Below the pieces are notes generated by a model. That model ran no database searches. It had not been told where the DNA came from and was given only the letters and a program-made list of their open reading frames with translations. Of a stretch of DNA of 64,000 bases, positions 8,059 to 17,313 are shown piece by piece. The stretch is taken from NCBI GenBank assembly GCA_017450685.1, contig JAFSTB010000005.1:1-64000 (forward strand). The letters are read 5' to 3'. This DNA comes from Paludibacteraceae bacterium. GTDB lineage: Bacteria > Bacteroidota > Bacteroidia > Bacteroidales > Paludibacteraceae. The first letter of the stretch is position 1. Every line of letters starts with the position of its first letter. Position numbers and translations under genes: made by a program.

Positions 8059-8946
8059 TTAGGGTTTGATGATGATCATATCCGTTTTGACCACCATCTG
8101 TTCATCTTTTGTTTGGAGTCGAGCCAACCATTTGAGCAGGTCCGAATAGGGTAGCATTCGTGGCAATGACTCGTGGTCGTTATACAAGCCGCCTTGGTCA
8201 TCCACGGCTTTAACGAACTTGTTGGGTGAGAAGACGGTGTAGAGGACGTTAGTCTCTTGCGAACGGTCGGTACGCATCATATATTCGGTGGCATCCGTGT
8301 CTTCCGTTTGAGAGAAGAAGAGGTACTTCTTATTGGCTTGGATGGTTTGATAGCCCACTGTATTATTCTCGTAGGGCAACATACAGAAGGCGTTTTGTTG
8401 TTCGTCAACTAAATATACACACAGGAATCCGTCAACAGGCGATGAGAAACGTAGGTAGATATAGTCGGTGTCGTAGAATATATCTCGTTGGTCTCTATCG
8501 TGTTCGTTGTTCACGAAGGCGGATTTTATCTCTATTGGAGTGCCTGATTTAGAGCGTGTCTTGCCTTCCAAATGCACTTTGACGTACCAAAAGCCGTTGG
8601 TGAAAGTAGGTCCTTCCACCACCTTTTCTTTTGTTGTTTCTATCCACTCGCCACGCAGAGCCGTTTCGCTCAATGCAAACAGTTTGGTGCTGGATTTAGC
8701 CTCTTCGCCACTACTCTCGTTTGACTTATAGATAGTGTTGATGGTGTTGATATCCTCGCCGTACTTATCTTTGAGCAGTTTTTCTTTGGCTCGTTGTATG
8801 GCTTTGATAACTGCTTGTTCGGATGTCTCGTTGGGATTATCGGAGTGGTATTCAAAGGTGATACTCACCTTCTCTATCTCGTTTGCGTACGACAAAGAGA
8901 AAGTGAGTATCAATGCTATTACCACTAATAGGCGGTGCTGTTTCAT
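8059..8946 (-). CDS. Secreted DUF4384-like protein
   Basis: A 295-residue protein with a signal peptide (about 1-21, ending SLSYA). The first ~120 mature residues include an AIQRAKEKLLKDKYG helix of the kind seen in LPP20/FlgT-like folds. The C-terminal half (about 155-295) resembles DUF4384, a domain often fused to or encoded beside bacterial caspases: DGFLCVYLVDEQQ, CMLPYENN, and a closing LPRMLPYSDLLKWLAR. Its ATG overlaps the previous stop by one base (TAATG), so it is coupled to the LPP20-like gene. It is the last gene of the exported caspase cluster. Its molecular role is unknown. Confidence 0.7.
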   Translation of the reverse strand: MKQHRLLVVIALILTFSLSYANEIEKVSITFEYHSDNPNETSEQAVIKAIQRAKEKLLKDKYGEDINTINTIYKSNESSGEEAKSSTKLFALSETALRGEWIETTKEKVVEGPTFTNGFWYVKVHLEGKTRSKSGTPIEIKSAFVNNEHDRDQRDIFYDTDYIYLRFSSPVDGFLCVYLVDEQQNAFCMLPYENNTVGYQTIQANKKYLFFSQTEDTDATEYMMRTDRSQETNVLYTVFSPNKFVKAVDDQGGLYNDHESLPRMLPYSDLLKWLARLQTKDEQMVVKTDMIIIKP

Positions 8947-9569
8947 TAGAAGCCGAGTACTTCGTCTAACTGACCTTGCAGTTTGCTATTCTGTTTCTCC
9001 AACTCTTTGCGGATGGCTTTCTTAGCAGCCTCTCTTGCCATATCTTGGCTATAGGCGATACGAACCAGTACCTCGCGGTTTTTGTTGGGCAGGACGCGAT
9101 AACATTCGGTGATAACCAAGGTGCGACCTATGCTTTGAGCTATGAGGTTCTTACTGGTGCCGACGGTCTTGGTGATAGAAGCAGCATCGTTGGCTCCTAA
9201 TTGAGCATTGGCGATGTTGTTCTCAACAAGTGAGGTCACCTCTGTCTGAATCTGTGCTGCTAAGTTCTCAGTTGCCAAACGGATACCCTGATATTTGGCA
9301 GCATCGTAGTTCTCACCTATGGATTGTGCCTCGGCTATATAGTATTTGGCATAACCGGTGTCATCCTTTTCAAATTGTTTCATATAGGCTTCTTCCAACT
9401 GCTTGTCCAAAGGAAGGGCACCCGGACTTACTTGCCAGCCTTGTTTAATGAGTTTTTTGGCTTCTTTCTTCGCTAATTTTTTGGCTTCTTTTTGATTGTT
9501 ACCTGCGTAAGCAACTGATAGACTTGCAACCATAATAAGGCTCAAAGCCAGCATAAATAGTTTTTTCAT
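8946..9569 (-). CDS. Exported LPP20-like protein
   Basis: A 207-residue protein with a signal peptide (MKKLFMLALSLIMVASLSVAYA). The mature N-terminus is Lys-rich and helical (EAKKLAKKEAKKLIKQGW). It continues with an LPP20-like segment: AEAQSIGENYDAAKYQGIR, long Ala/Asn helices, then TECYRVLPNKNREVLVRIAY. No lipobox Cys is seen, so it is predicted to be periplasmic and soluble. The last ~30 residues form a charged helix. It lies between the caspase gene (80-nt gap) and the overlapping DUF4384-like gene. Function unknown. Confidence 0.7.
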   Translation of the reverse strand: MKKLFMLALSLIMVASLSVAYAGNNQKEAKKLAKKEAKKLIKQGWQVSPGALPLDKQLEEAYMKQFEKDDTGYAKYYIAEAQSIGENYDAAKYQGIRLATENLAAQIQTEVTSLVENNIANAQLGANDAASITKTVGTSKNLIAQSIGRTLVITECYRVLPNKNREVLVRIAYSQDMAREAAKKAIRKELEKQNSKLQGQLDEVLGF

Positions 9570-9649
9570 AGTAAATAGAATTTAATTGGTTAATAGTTTG
9601 ATTTTCTTTTTAGCAATGTGCCATTTTTTAAGGGTTTCTATAATTATCC

Positions 9650-12600
9650 CTATAATTTTCGTATGTTCCAGTTTGTTGCGGAGCGTCCGACGGCAGAGGT
9701 GGGTGTTTGTTTTTTCTTCATAAGCACCGAACTGCGAATAGTCTCTTTCTGTGCGTATTTGAACAGGTCACCTAAGTTGATATTGCCTTTCGACTCCTGC
9801 ATTTTCTTCAACAAATGATAAGTGAACAAACTGTGTGCCTTTTCTTCATAGAGGTGTGCCACCTCGTTATTATCTGTTGCGCTGAGTACCACTGTTCTGC
9901 CTGAAGGCGTACCTTTATTGGCTATCACCACTGCCTTGGTATTGGTCAGTGAACCGCCTGCGCGTGTGATGCCGGAGAAGCATGCATCTAAGATGACGGT
10001 GTTCTCGCAAGCCAACTCACCCAGCATAGCATAGAGGTCGGACACCTTATAAGCCGTGTTCTCCAAATCGTAGGTCATACCGTCCACTGGCAACAGATAA
10101 CTCGACTTACCTTTCTCGTCAGGTACTCCGTGACCGGAATAATAGACGAAGATACGTGCATCCTTTCCCAACACCTCATTGGTGGCTATCTCGCGAATCT
10201 TATTCACCTCAAAACGCATCTGTGTCAGAGTGGCATTAGGACGGAAATGGATGTTCTCAGCGGGTACGCCTAAGGTCTTCAGACAGTAGTTCTTCATTGT
10301 CAGACCGTCGTTGTAGGCATACTCGACGCGAGGTGCATCCTGATAACTCTCATTGGCGAAGATGAAGACATACAGATTGGGATTTTGCACACCTGTTTCA
10401 GGTATCTGCACATCCACATCTGAGGTGCCTATATTGAGGTTGTCGGTTGAAATGGTGACATCGGCAAACTCATAATTGACTTTTGCCACATCATAAGTAT
10501 GCGACTCTTTGTTGCTATATACGCATATCTGTTTCGACGAGGGTATCTGGAAAGCATATTCCGATACACCTAAATGGTCGTTCTCAACAAAGAAGCGTGC
10601 TTTTTTCTTCAACAGGTTGAATGAGTTGCGGAACTCTTCTGCATCGCGACGAGGAACAGGCACTAACATATCTTTGCCGGCATACTGACTCTTCACTTTG
10701 AATACTTGATTATCAGCGTCATACGGACCGGAAATAGAGAGTTGGTCTTCGGGCAAGAGAGCCGTCTCCTGCTGAATGTATTCGTCTTGCGCGGCTTTGG
10801 TCAGTTCGTATATCTTTTGCGCACGCGTCTCATTATTAACACGTTTGGTGTATTCTTTCGTGTCTTCAAACTCTCCTTTCACTTGCCAATCGTTGATGAT
10901 ACGCTCCACATATATCTTAGCGTAGTAACTGAACGAATGGCGTTGCTGTTTACCTTGTGCCACTTGTTGCTCTAACGTGTTCCACGCCGTCTGCATCTGA
11001 TCAAGTGAGGCTTTGTTTTGGTCGAACAACGGATGTTTCTTTTGGTAGCGACCAATGATATCACTCACCTTACCTGACTCTTTGATAGAACGTTTGGTGA
11101 CAGGATGTCCCTGATAGTCGAATGCCATATATTTACGTGAAGCGTCGGAGGCAAGGATAAAATCTTTGTGGAAACGGACGGGTCGTGCCGCAAAAGCGTC
11201 ACCCACTTTTTGTCCTTGTGCGTCAATAATTTGATACATATTGCCGTTTCTGCCGGTGAAACAGTGCATATTCCCGTCATAAAGGATCTCATCATATTCG
11301 CAAGCGATGAGTTCAGTTCCAAACTCTGTTACCACACCCTCTTTCAAACCATCCCACACATAGAAGAAGGGTTTGGAATAGGAGTATTTGGTATATTTAT
11401 TCAAAGGCAGAATAGGCAGTCCGCGATTGGTGAAGACCGACAACTTCTCGCCTGTCTTGGCTTCAAAGACATAGTTCTCACCCATAGCGTTGGTGGATAT
11501 ATTGTCGTAGTGGCAAGGTATAAGCAGCAAGCCTTTCATATCATACAGACCTGTCTTGCTGTTTTTCTGCACCTTATAGAAGTCGGTGCCGCTCATCTTG
11601 ATAACCGATATATGTGTGTAGTCGGTTGGCAGTACCTCGTTGCCGCTTTCAAAGTCAAGCAGTCCCCACATACCTTTTTGTTGGATATAGAGCATCATCT
11701 TGCCGTTCACCGTCTCGAGTTTGATGTTGTCGAACTGACATGGATAGATTTCTTTGGCATTGGCACTATATACGCCCCACTTGCTTTTGTTCTCGCATAA
11801 GATATAACCTTTATCTTCTTTTATGTTGTCGAACTGCGGCGGCAGAATGACGCGACCTTTCTTAGTGTATAAACCGTATTTGCCGTTGGCAGTGCAGTAA
11901 AGATAATTGGTCTTGACATCTATCTTGTCGAACTTAGGTGGCAATATCTGTGAACCAGAAGAAGCATATAAACCCCAATGACTCTCCACTTTGCCAATGA
12001 AACAATTGTTGTCAATAACCTGATAATCAGAATATATATGTTGGGTCAGAGGTGCACCTTGTTTGGTGTATAGTCCCCACATATAGTTGTATTGTGCCAT
12101 CACGTTGTTGCCTAATGGCTGAATCTGACTGTAAATGGGCTTAAACACCTCGTTTCCATACGAATTGAGCAAACCTGTCATTCCATTCACTTTCACGCGT
12201 GTCAGACCCATATAGGTGCCGTCTTTGATCTTGGTGGAACTGTTGCAAGGGTAGATCACGTTGAGAGAAGCATCCACCAAACCATATCTGCCGTCTTTCA
12301 TTACGTCCGCAAAAGTGCCGACTTCTTGTATGGCATCGTAGTCGATATAACTATACGGATTGGGTTGGATATAAGTGTATGTCTTCCATTCGAATCCTTC
12401 TGACGGTTCGACGGGTTTGGACGGAGCCGAACCGTATAGAATGGACGGTTTATTCGGTTCGTTTGACAGTCCTTGTTCTGCTTTTACGCGGTTGAAGATA
12501 GGTTCGAACTGAACGGCATTAGCAGCATTATTGCCCACGGTGGCTAAACTGACACCATTGGAAATACCTGTCAGAACGCCGCTTACTATGCCTGCCCAAC

Positions 12601-13126
12601 CTGAGGCTTGCTGTTGGTTGGCTTGCTGATATGCCTGACGCTGTTTCTCGGCTGCCACCGCATTATTATAGGCTTCCTGCCGACGTTGTTGCCATATCTG
12701 TTCTGCCACACGCCTGGCATTTTCCACCCTGGCATCGTATGCATCCTTTTCCGCTTGATACTTGGCATACTCTGCATCATATTTAGCCTTGTCGCGGTTA
12801 TACTGTTCCATCTTACGCTTCCATTCATCATGACGAGCCTTCTTCTGAGGGTCAAGTTGATAAAGCTTGATATAACCCTTAAACTGCTTATATTCAGTAG
12901 CATTGTCTGCCACTAAATTACCCTCTTTGTCCACAAAGCCATAATAGGTGTCATTGCCGCTTTGGTAGCGAACAAAGTACCAACCACCACCTTCAGAGTG
13001 ATACTGAACCATCGGGTATTTGCTTCTCAAGCGACTCATAACGGCACTGTTTTGTGCCTCTATGTGGATGCATAGCAATGCCGACAAACCTACAAAGATG
13101 TAGCGAAGTAAAGATTTGAGATACAT
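9650..13126 (-). CDS. Exported WG-repeat caspase-family peptidase
   Basis: An 1158-residue protein with a signal peptide (about 1-24, ending IHIEAQ). Residues ~110-175 are a charged Ala/Gln/Lys coiled coil, followed by a small Gly/Ala-rich patch. Residues ~265-650 hold many WG-type repeats (for example KWGVYSANAKEIYPCQFDNIK split over two strands, LYTKKGRVILPPQFDNI), probably a propeller-like binding platform. After a helical linker, the final ~260 residues are a clan CD caspase domain: strand YVFIFANESY, catalytic His in YYSGHG, catalytic Cys in LDACFSG. Expected specificity is after basic or acidic residues; the partner is unknown. It lies in a cluster with transglutaminase-like, LPP20-like and DUF4384-like genes. 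Confidence 0.88.
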   Translation of the reverse strand: MYLKSLLRYIFVGLSALLCIHIEAQNSAVMSRLRSKYPMVQYHSEGGGWYFVRYQSGNDTYYGFVDKEGNLVADNATEYKQFKGYIKLYQLDPQKKARHDEWKRKMEQYNRDKAKYDAEYAKYQAEKDAYDARVENARRVAEQIWQQRRQEAYNNAVAAEKQRQAYQQANQQQASGWAGIVSGVLTGISNGVSLATVGNNAANAVQFEPIFNRVKAEQGLSNEPNKPSILYGSAPSKPVEPSEGFEWKTYTYIQPNPYSYIDYDAIQEVGTFADVMKDGRYGLVDASLNVIYPCNSSTKIKDGTYMGLTRVKVNGMTGLLNSYGNEVFKPIYSQIQPLGNNVMAQYNYMWGLYTKQGAPLTQHIYSDYQVIDNNCFIGKVESHWGLYASSGSQILPPKFDKIDVKTNYLYCTANGKYGLYTKKGRVILPPQFDNIKEDKGYILCENKSKWGVYSANAKEIYPCQFDNIKLETVNGKMMLYIQQKGMWGLLDFESGNEVLPTDYTHISVIKMSGTDFYKVQKNSKTGLYDMKGLLLIPCHYDNISTNAMGENYVFEAKTGEKLSVFTNRGLPILPLNKYTKYSYSKPFFYVWDGLKEGVVTEFGTELIACEYDEILYDGNMHCFTGRNGNMYQIIDAQGQKVGDAFAARPVRFHKDFILASDASRKYMAFDYQGHPVTKRSIKESGKVSDIIGRYQKKHPLFDQNKASLDQMQTAWNTLEQQVAQGKQQRHSFSYYAKIYVERIINDWQVKGEFEDTKEYTKRVNNETRAQKIYELTKAAQDEYIQQETALLPEDQLSISGPYDADNQVFKVKSQYAGKDMLVPVPRRDAEEFRNSFNLLKKKARFFVENDHLGVSEYAFQIPSSKQICVYSNKESHTYDVAKVNYEFADVTISTDNLNIGTSDVDVQIPETGVQNPNLYVFIFANESYQDAPRVEYAYNDGLTMKNYCLKTLGVPAENIHFRPNATLTQMRFEVNKIREIATNEVLGKDARIFVYYSGHGVPDEKGKSSYLLPVDGMTYDLENTAYKVSDLYAMLGELACENTVILDACFSGITRAGGSLTNTKAVVIANKGTPSGRTVVLSATDNNEVAHLYEEKAHSLFTYHLLKKMQESKGNINLGDLFKYAQKETIRSSVLMKKKQTPTSAVGRSATNWNIRKL

Positions 13127-13151
13127 AGGCTTAAAGGTTAAATATGGTTAA

Positions 13152-14738
13152 TTATAACACTATTACTTGTGCTTGATATTGTTTCATACTGGGCATCGTC
13201 TCTCCCACGTTGGAGTTGATATAGGTAGGGTCACAAACGATGTATTTCTTTTTGTTGTATATGAGGTAGTCGCCTTTTACATCTTCGGTGAAGGCGACGG
13301 CTGTAGCAAGGTGTCCCGGGTAGTAGAGAAGTACTACCTCCAATCCTGTCAAATCGCGCACAAGGCGGGAGAAGAGGATGGAGCGGTCTTCGCAGTCGCA
13401 ATACGGATAGAAGAGTGTCTCTTGGGCAAAGAAAGCACGGTCGCCACCCCATACCTTGTCGTCATATTCATAGACGAATGAGGTCTGAACCCAGTTAAGC
13501 AGGATATTGACGGCTTGGTATTGGTTCATCTGACTGATAGTCCTTTTCAAAGGCGGATACAGCATATCTTTGATTGACTGCTCTAAAGGTGTGTTGGCGT
13601 AGGCTGCCCAGCGAGTGGTGAAATTGCCATCGATAGCAGAGGAAGGGTAGGTGTTGAAAAAGTCGAGAAGATTCTTATTGACGCTTACCGACGAAGTAAC
13701 ACCTTTTTTAGAGGAGAGTGTGCGTTTGGGTGTCTGTTCTTCCTCTAAGTTAGGCAGTTGTGCAATCTGCATAGAGAGTGCACGCTCTTTGCCGTACTTA
13801 GATTCGCATATACGCATCCTGCCGCACTTATCGCCGCTGACAACATAGAAATTGGTGTTGTCTAACTTGTAGTAAGAGTAGTCGTAAATCTCATAGTCGC
13901 TTGCCACCAACAGTTCCAAGCGATTGTTGAATACGCCAAAGCGAATGCGATAGCCTGATTGCACAAGCAGGAAGGCTTGCATAAGGATAGCCTCGTTTGA
14001 CTTCTTATATTGCTTTTCCGTCACTTCTTGCAGCAGTTTCATATATGCCCAATCGCATAAGCATAGGTTGTCGCGTGCCGCCAATGCGGACTTGGTTGTC
14101 ACATCGTACTTGCTCTGAGATAGTTGTTGCCATGCGTCGGCAAGGTCATTCTCCGTCAGTCCGTTGATATGAAAACCATCGTTTTCAGGGAAGGCGACTG
14201 AGACTAAGGTGCCGAAGTAAGACAGTGAGACAGTCTTATATGGCACTTTTTGCGGTTGTACAGGTGCTATAGGTTCGGGTGCCGGTTCGGGTTCGGGCAC
14301 TATGATAACGGTAGGCTGAACAGGTATAGGTTCAGGCTCAGGTTCGGGTTCAGGCTCAGGTTGAGGCTGAGGTTCAGGCTCTTCCTGTGGCTGCGGTTCA
14401 TCTTCGGGCTCCGGCTCTATTTCAGGTTCCGGCTCGGGCTTAGGTTGAGGTTTAGGTTCGGGTTCAGGTTCTTCGCGGATGATAGGCTCAACCACCGGTT
14501 CAGGTTCGGGCTTGAGAGGCTCTTGAACTTCAAACTCCTTCCAAGCCTTACGCATAAAGTCGGCATACTCCTGATTAACTTTCTGTCGGAAAGCATCGTA
14601 GTCGGCTTGTGCCTTATTCTTGAAGGAGTTGAACTGCTCTTCTTGCTGCTTCTTGTACTCGTCAAAAGAAAGTGGCTTTTGAGCGTATGCAACCATTGAT
14701 AACAATATCAATATGACCAACGATAACTGCTGTTTCAT
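13152..14738 (-). CDS. Exported transglutaminase-like protein with Glu-Pro stalk
   Basis: A 528-residue protein with a signal peptide (about 1-19, ending MVAYAQ), then a helical segment (20-70), then about 90 residues of Glu-Pro/Gln-Pro repeats resembling the periplasm-spanning region of TonB. The C-terminal ~330 residues end in a transglutaminase-like core: Cys in [15 protein letters not shown], His in PGHLATAV, Asp in IVCDPTY, in the usual Cys-His-Asp order. This fold can be a peptidase or crosslinking enzyme. It starts 3 nt after the upstream gene's stop and ends 25 nt before the caspase gene, so the three are surely one transcript. Confidence 0.8.
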   Translation of the reverse strand: MKQQLSLVILILLSMVAYAQKPLSFDEYKKQQEEQFNSFKNKAQADYDAFRQKVNQEYADFMRKAWKEFEVQEPLKPEPEPVVEPIIREEPEPEPKPQPKPEPEPEIEPEPEDEPQPQEEPEPQPQPEPEPEPEPEPIPVQPTVIIVPEPEPAPEPIAPVQPQKVPYKTVSLSYFGTLVSVAFPENDGFHINGLTENDLADAWQQLSQSKYDVTTKSALAARDNLCLCDWAYMKLLQEVTEKQYKKSNEAILMQAFLLVQSGYRIRFGVFNNRLELLVASDYEIYDYSYYKLDNTNFYVVSGDKCGRMRICESKYGKERALSMQIAQLPNLEEEQTPKRTLSSKKGVTSSVSVNKNLLDFFNTYPSSAIDGNFTTRWAAYANTPLEQSIKDMLYPPLKRTISQMNQYQAVNILLNWVQTSFVYEYDDKVWGGDRAFFAQETLFYPYCDCEDRSILFSRLVRDLTGLEVVLLYYPGHLATAVAFTEDVKGDYLIYNKKKYIVCDPTYINSNVGETMPSMKQYQAQVIVL

Positions 14739-14741
14739 AAC

Positions 14742-15227
14742 TTACCATTTAGCAAAGTTGTAATTTTTTTTACTATATACCTCTCTTATAGTCAATGTGT
14801 CCTCTCTCAACTTTATAATGTCGTACTGTTTAGGAATGGGTACATCACGGCTGTCCATTGACGATAGTTCAATCAGTTCGTTATCTTCTATTTTCCATCT
14901 GAACCAGCCGTTGCCGTGATAGCTAAGGTCTTCTTCCTTAACGTCTTCTTGCTCGTCCCATTCTTTCCCCCAGAAGTAGCCATCGCCGTCGTAGTCGTCT
15001 AAATACACTTTGTACCATTGTTGATTGCTCGTACTCTGCCACTTGCCCACTATCAGAGTGTTAGCCGATGGTGAACCGTCTTCAAAGTAAAGGACGTTGT
15101 TAGTTTCTTTGTCTATTTCAACCACCGTCGGTTCCAATGGCTCAGGTTCTTTCTTTATCCAGTATATCGCACTGAATACTAAAAGACCGGCACTGATAAT
15201 ATGTATGATAATGGTCGCTTTACGCAT
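14742..15227 (-). CDS. Membrane-anchored small protein, function unknown
   Basis: A 161-residue protein with one N-terminal membrane helix (about 4-24, TIIIHIISAGLLVFSAIYWI) followed by a short EPEPLEP spacer and a ~120-residue beta-rich domain (NTLIVGKWQSTSNQQWYKVYL, YHGNGWFRWKIEDNELIEL). The GKWQ start and the repeated W-K-I strand pattern suggest a lipocalin-like fold, but I cannot name a family. It is the first gene of the exported caspase cluster. Confidence 0.65.
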   Translation of the reverse strand: MRKATIIIHIISAGLLVFSAIYWIKKEPEPLEPTVVEIDKETNNVLYFEDGSPSANTLIVGKWQSTSNQQWYKVYLDDYDGDGYFWGKEWDEQEDVKEEDLSYHGNGWFRWKIEDNELIELSSMDSRDVPIPKQYDIIKLREDTLTIREVYSKKNYNFAKW

Positions 15228-15343
15228 AGAATAGATAACAAAAGGAAATAGTTATTTAAATATAACTGTTTTAACTTAATCTGGCAGAAGATAACTCATC
15301 TCCCATCTCTTATCTCTTATCTCTCACATCTCACTCCTTATTT
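15228..15343 (-). promoter_or_regulatory. Upstream region of the caspase cluster, no clear promoter
   Basis: I find no TAnnTTTG with a matching TTTG here on the minus strand. The stretch 15295-15335 is a degenerate run of TCTTATCTC-type units, a low-complexity pattern. The cluster may rely on read-through from the tRNA or on a non-standard promoter. Confidence 0.3.
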
Positions 15344-15388
15344 CTAAGAATAGGACCTTTGCCTTGTAGCAAAGGTCCTATTCCTTAG
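15344..15388. terminator. Hairpin downstream of the tRNA gene
   Basis: Arms 15344-15362 and 15369-15388 pair over 19 bp with a single bulged C. The inner 14 bp (AATAGGACCTTTGC) are perfect. It directly follows the 3' end of the tRNA (minus strand). There is no strong U-run, so it may terminate or serve as a processing barrier. Confidence 0.6.
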
Positions 15389-15463
15389 TGGTCTCTGTAG
15401 GGCTTGAACCTACGACCCCCTGATTATGAGTCAGGTGCTACTAACCAACTGAGCTAAGAGACC
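15389..15463 (-). tRNA. tRNA with CAT anticodon (Met, or lysidine-modified Ile2)
   Basis: Minus-strand cloverleaf: acceptor GGTCTCT pairs with AGAGACC at the 3' end, D-arm TAGCTCAGTTGGTTAG, anticodon stem CCTGA/TCAGG with loop CTCATAA (anticodon CAT), T-arm TAGGTTCAAGCCCTA, discriminator A. No CCA is encoded. It is not an initiator, because the acceptor starts with a normal G-C pair. Whether it is elongator Met or Ile2 cannot be settled by eye; the acceptor resembles Ile2 tRNAs as much as Met. Confidence 0.92.
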
Positions 15464-15515
15464 AACTTTTTATTTTCAGCCGTTAAGGCTATTTATTGTC
15501 AGCGCTATCCACCTA

Positions 15516-17111
15516 TCAGCGCAATTTATATTTCTCGTAGCGTTTGGATGCCTCCTCTTTTGATATCTCTGTTTGCTTTTGTGTCAGCGTCGGGATATCC
15601 AACTGCATTCCAAATTTGACGCTATTGGGAGTGGCTAAGCGATCTTTATTCGCTTCGAAGATGTAAATCCAACAATTAGTGTTGCCGTAATACTTGCGTG
15701 CCAGTTTGCTTAATGTCTCATTATGATCCACCACAACACTCTTAAACTCAGGCACTGCTTGATTCTCCTCCATCTTTTGTCCGTGTTTGCGCTCAAAAGC
15801 ATCGCGGTCAATCAAGTGGATAACTGCTCTACGGTTCGGACTATAAGCGGCTGTGCTTCTGCGACCACGGATAATACCACGTCCTTCTATCGATATGCGT
15901 TCACCGCTAATGCCGTACTCTTGCATAAACTCGTCTGCCACACTCTTCGCACGATTCTTACCCAAGGTGTTGTTGAACTCATCTGAACCGGTGTTGTCGC
16001 AATAGCCGATGACTTCGATGCAGAGATTATCATCCTCTTTCAGCCTGTCAGCCACCTGTTGTATGGTCTTCAGTGCTTCGTCATACAAAACGTACTCCGA
16101 AGGATCGAAATAAACGTAGTAGTAATTATCGTAAACGGCATTTGCACTTACCATTCCTACGCTATTGGTTGCTCCCTCTGTGCGAACCATCACCACGGTG
16201 TCGCTATGATAAACAACCACTGTATCAGGCACTTGACGCGGACGCAAATGAGGATTGGTGGCAAGCACTGCTTTCTCCAATACTTCTTTGCTGCGGAAGT
16301 TGGAAACGTGCGACTTCTTCGTGGCGTTAATCTTGTAGCGCAACATCACTGTGCAGTCGAACACACCATCGTTGTTGTTACCGCGCTCACGACCATCAAC
16401 ATCGTCTTTGGTGTAATAGTTGTACACACAACGTACACCTAATGCCAAACTTCTTGTTATGTTGAAATCAAACGATGCACCGCCGAGGAACAAACTTTTT
16501 GAGTGATAGTATTTGTGTGATTCCTTCGTCTGCTGCAAGGTGTGATAATCAAACCTTTGTGGCAATGTGATGGTCACTCCGTCCGGCTCTGTGTGGTACT
16601 TATTTGGCAGATAAGTGCTGTTCTTGTACCAACTTACACCTCCACCGAGGATAAGATTCAATGCAAACAATTTATACTTGTTTTGCGGCCGCCATGCATT
16701 GAATATATCGAACGTGATGTATGCATCTATTTGGTGAGCGTCACCTTTGAGCATCGTAGGAGCGGTGTTCAACTTGTTCGAACCGGTCACCTTATATTGA
16801 CGCCATATATAGTCAACACCGATACTCCAAGTGTTATTAAAGTAATATGACGCACCAAGACCTATCGTCGGGGCATAAACGCCGTGCTTCTTCTCGCTCG
16901 TAAAATCACCGTCAAAAACGTTGATACCTCCATGAAGGTAAAGAGTCCAATAGGCTCTTTCAGGATTGATGGGCGATACCTCTTTCCACGGGTGAATACC
17001 CACTAAAACGGTATCCTGCTGCGCTTCGTCCTGATTTTCAACGGTCTGAGCGATGCTATATGTATTACATAAACACAGTATTGCTACTATTGTAAGAAGG
17101 TGATTGTGCAT
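15516..17111 (-). CDS. OmpA-family outer-membrane protein with C-terminal LysM
   Basis: Predicted 531 residues from MHNHLLTIVAILCLCN; the longer frame opening at 17156 overlaps the -7 element. A signal peptide (to about 21) precedes a barrel-like domain (about 40-270) rich in alternating aromatic strands. An OmpA-like peptidoglycan-binding domain follows (about 340-450: VIGYCDNTGSDEFNNTLGKNRA kept in two parts, then GRGIIRGRRST). A LysM motif (about 465-515: HNETLSKLARKYYGN) adds a second peptidoglycan contact. It should tether the outer membrane to the wall. The OmpA-plus-LysM order is unusual but plausible. Confidence 0.85.
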   Translation of the reverse strand: MHNHLLTIVAILCLCNTYSIAQTVENQDEAQQDTVLVGIHPWKEVSPINPERAYWTLYLHGGINVFDGDFTSEKKHGVYAPTIGLGASYYFNNTWSIGVDYIWRQYKVTGSNKLNTAPTMLKGDAHQIDAYITFDIFNAWRPQNKYKLFALNLILGGGVSWYKNSTYLPNKYHTEPDGVTITLPQRFDYHTLQQTKESHKYYHSKSLFLGGASFDFNITRSLALGVRCVYNYYTKDDVDGRERGNNNDGVFDCTVMLRYKINATKKSHVSNFRSKEVLEKAVLATNPHLRPRQVPDTVVVYHSDTVVMVRTEGATNSVGMVSANAVYDNYYYVYFDPSEYVLYDEALKTIQQVADRLKEDDNLCIEVIGYCDNTGSDEFNNTLGKNRAKSVADEFMQEYGISGERISIEGRGIIRGRRSTAAYSPNRRAVIHLIDRDAFERKHGQKMEENQAVPEFKSVVVDHNETLSKLARKYYGNTNCWIYIFEANKDRLATPNSVKFGMQLDIPTLTQKQTEISKEEASKRYEKYKLR

Positions 17112-17153
17112 AAATTGCGTAGGGTTGAGTAGTAATAGTTGCTTTTCAGACTG

Positions 17154-17184
17154 CAAAGGTACGTCATTTTTTTATACTGACAAA
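17154..17184 (-). promoter_or_regulatory. Promoter of the OmpA/LysM gene
   Basis: On the minus strand, -7 TACCTTTG is at 17154-17161 and -33 TTTG at 17181-17184, with a 19-bp spacer. This fixes the downstream start at 17111. Confidence 0.7.
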
Positions 17185-17228
17185 TTTTTTGACAAAAAAA
17201 GTGCAAAAAAAATAAAGTTGGCAAAGTA

Positions 17229-17260
17229 TTTGTATATTTGCGCAAAAGAAAATATCTTTG
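17229..17260 (+). promoter_or_regulatory. Promoter of pta-ackA
   Basis: The -33 TTTG is at 17229-17232 and -7 TATCTTTG at 17253-17260, with a 20-bp spacer. A second TTTGCGCAA sits at 17237-17245 inside the spacer. The predicted start is near 17266. Confidence 0.65.
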
Positions 17261-17313
17261 CGCACTACTATTAGCAATAAGTGTTTAGTATAAACAATAA
17301 AAACTATAGTTAT

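Noticed and set aside
14250..14699. 149-residue plus-strand Arg/Phe-rich frame
   Set aside because: It is the complement of the Glu-Pro repeat region of the transglutaminase-like gene; repetitive DNA keeps the opposite strand open.
15370..15378. Possible minus-strand -7 element CAAAGGTC
   Set aside because: The last base does not match TAnnTTTG and it lies inside the terminator-like hairpin after the tRNA.
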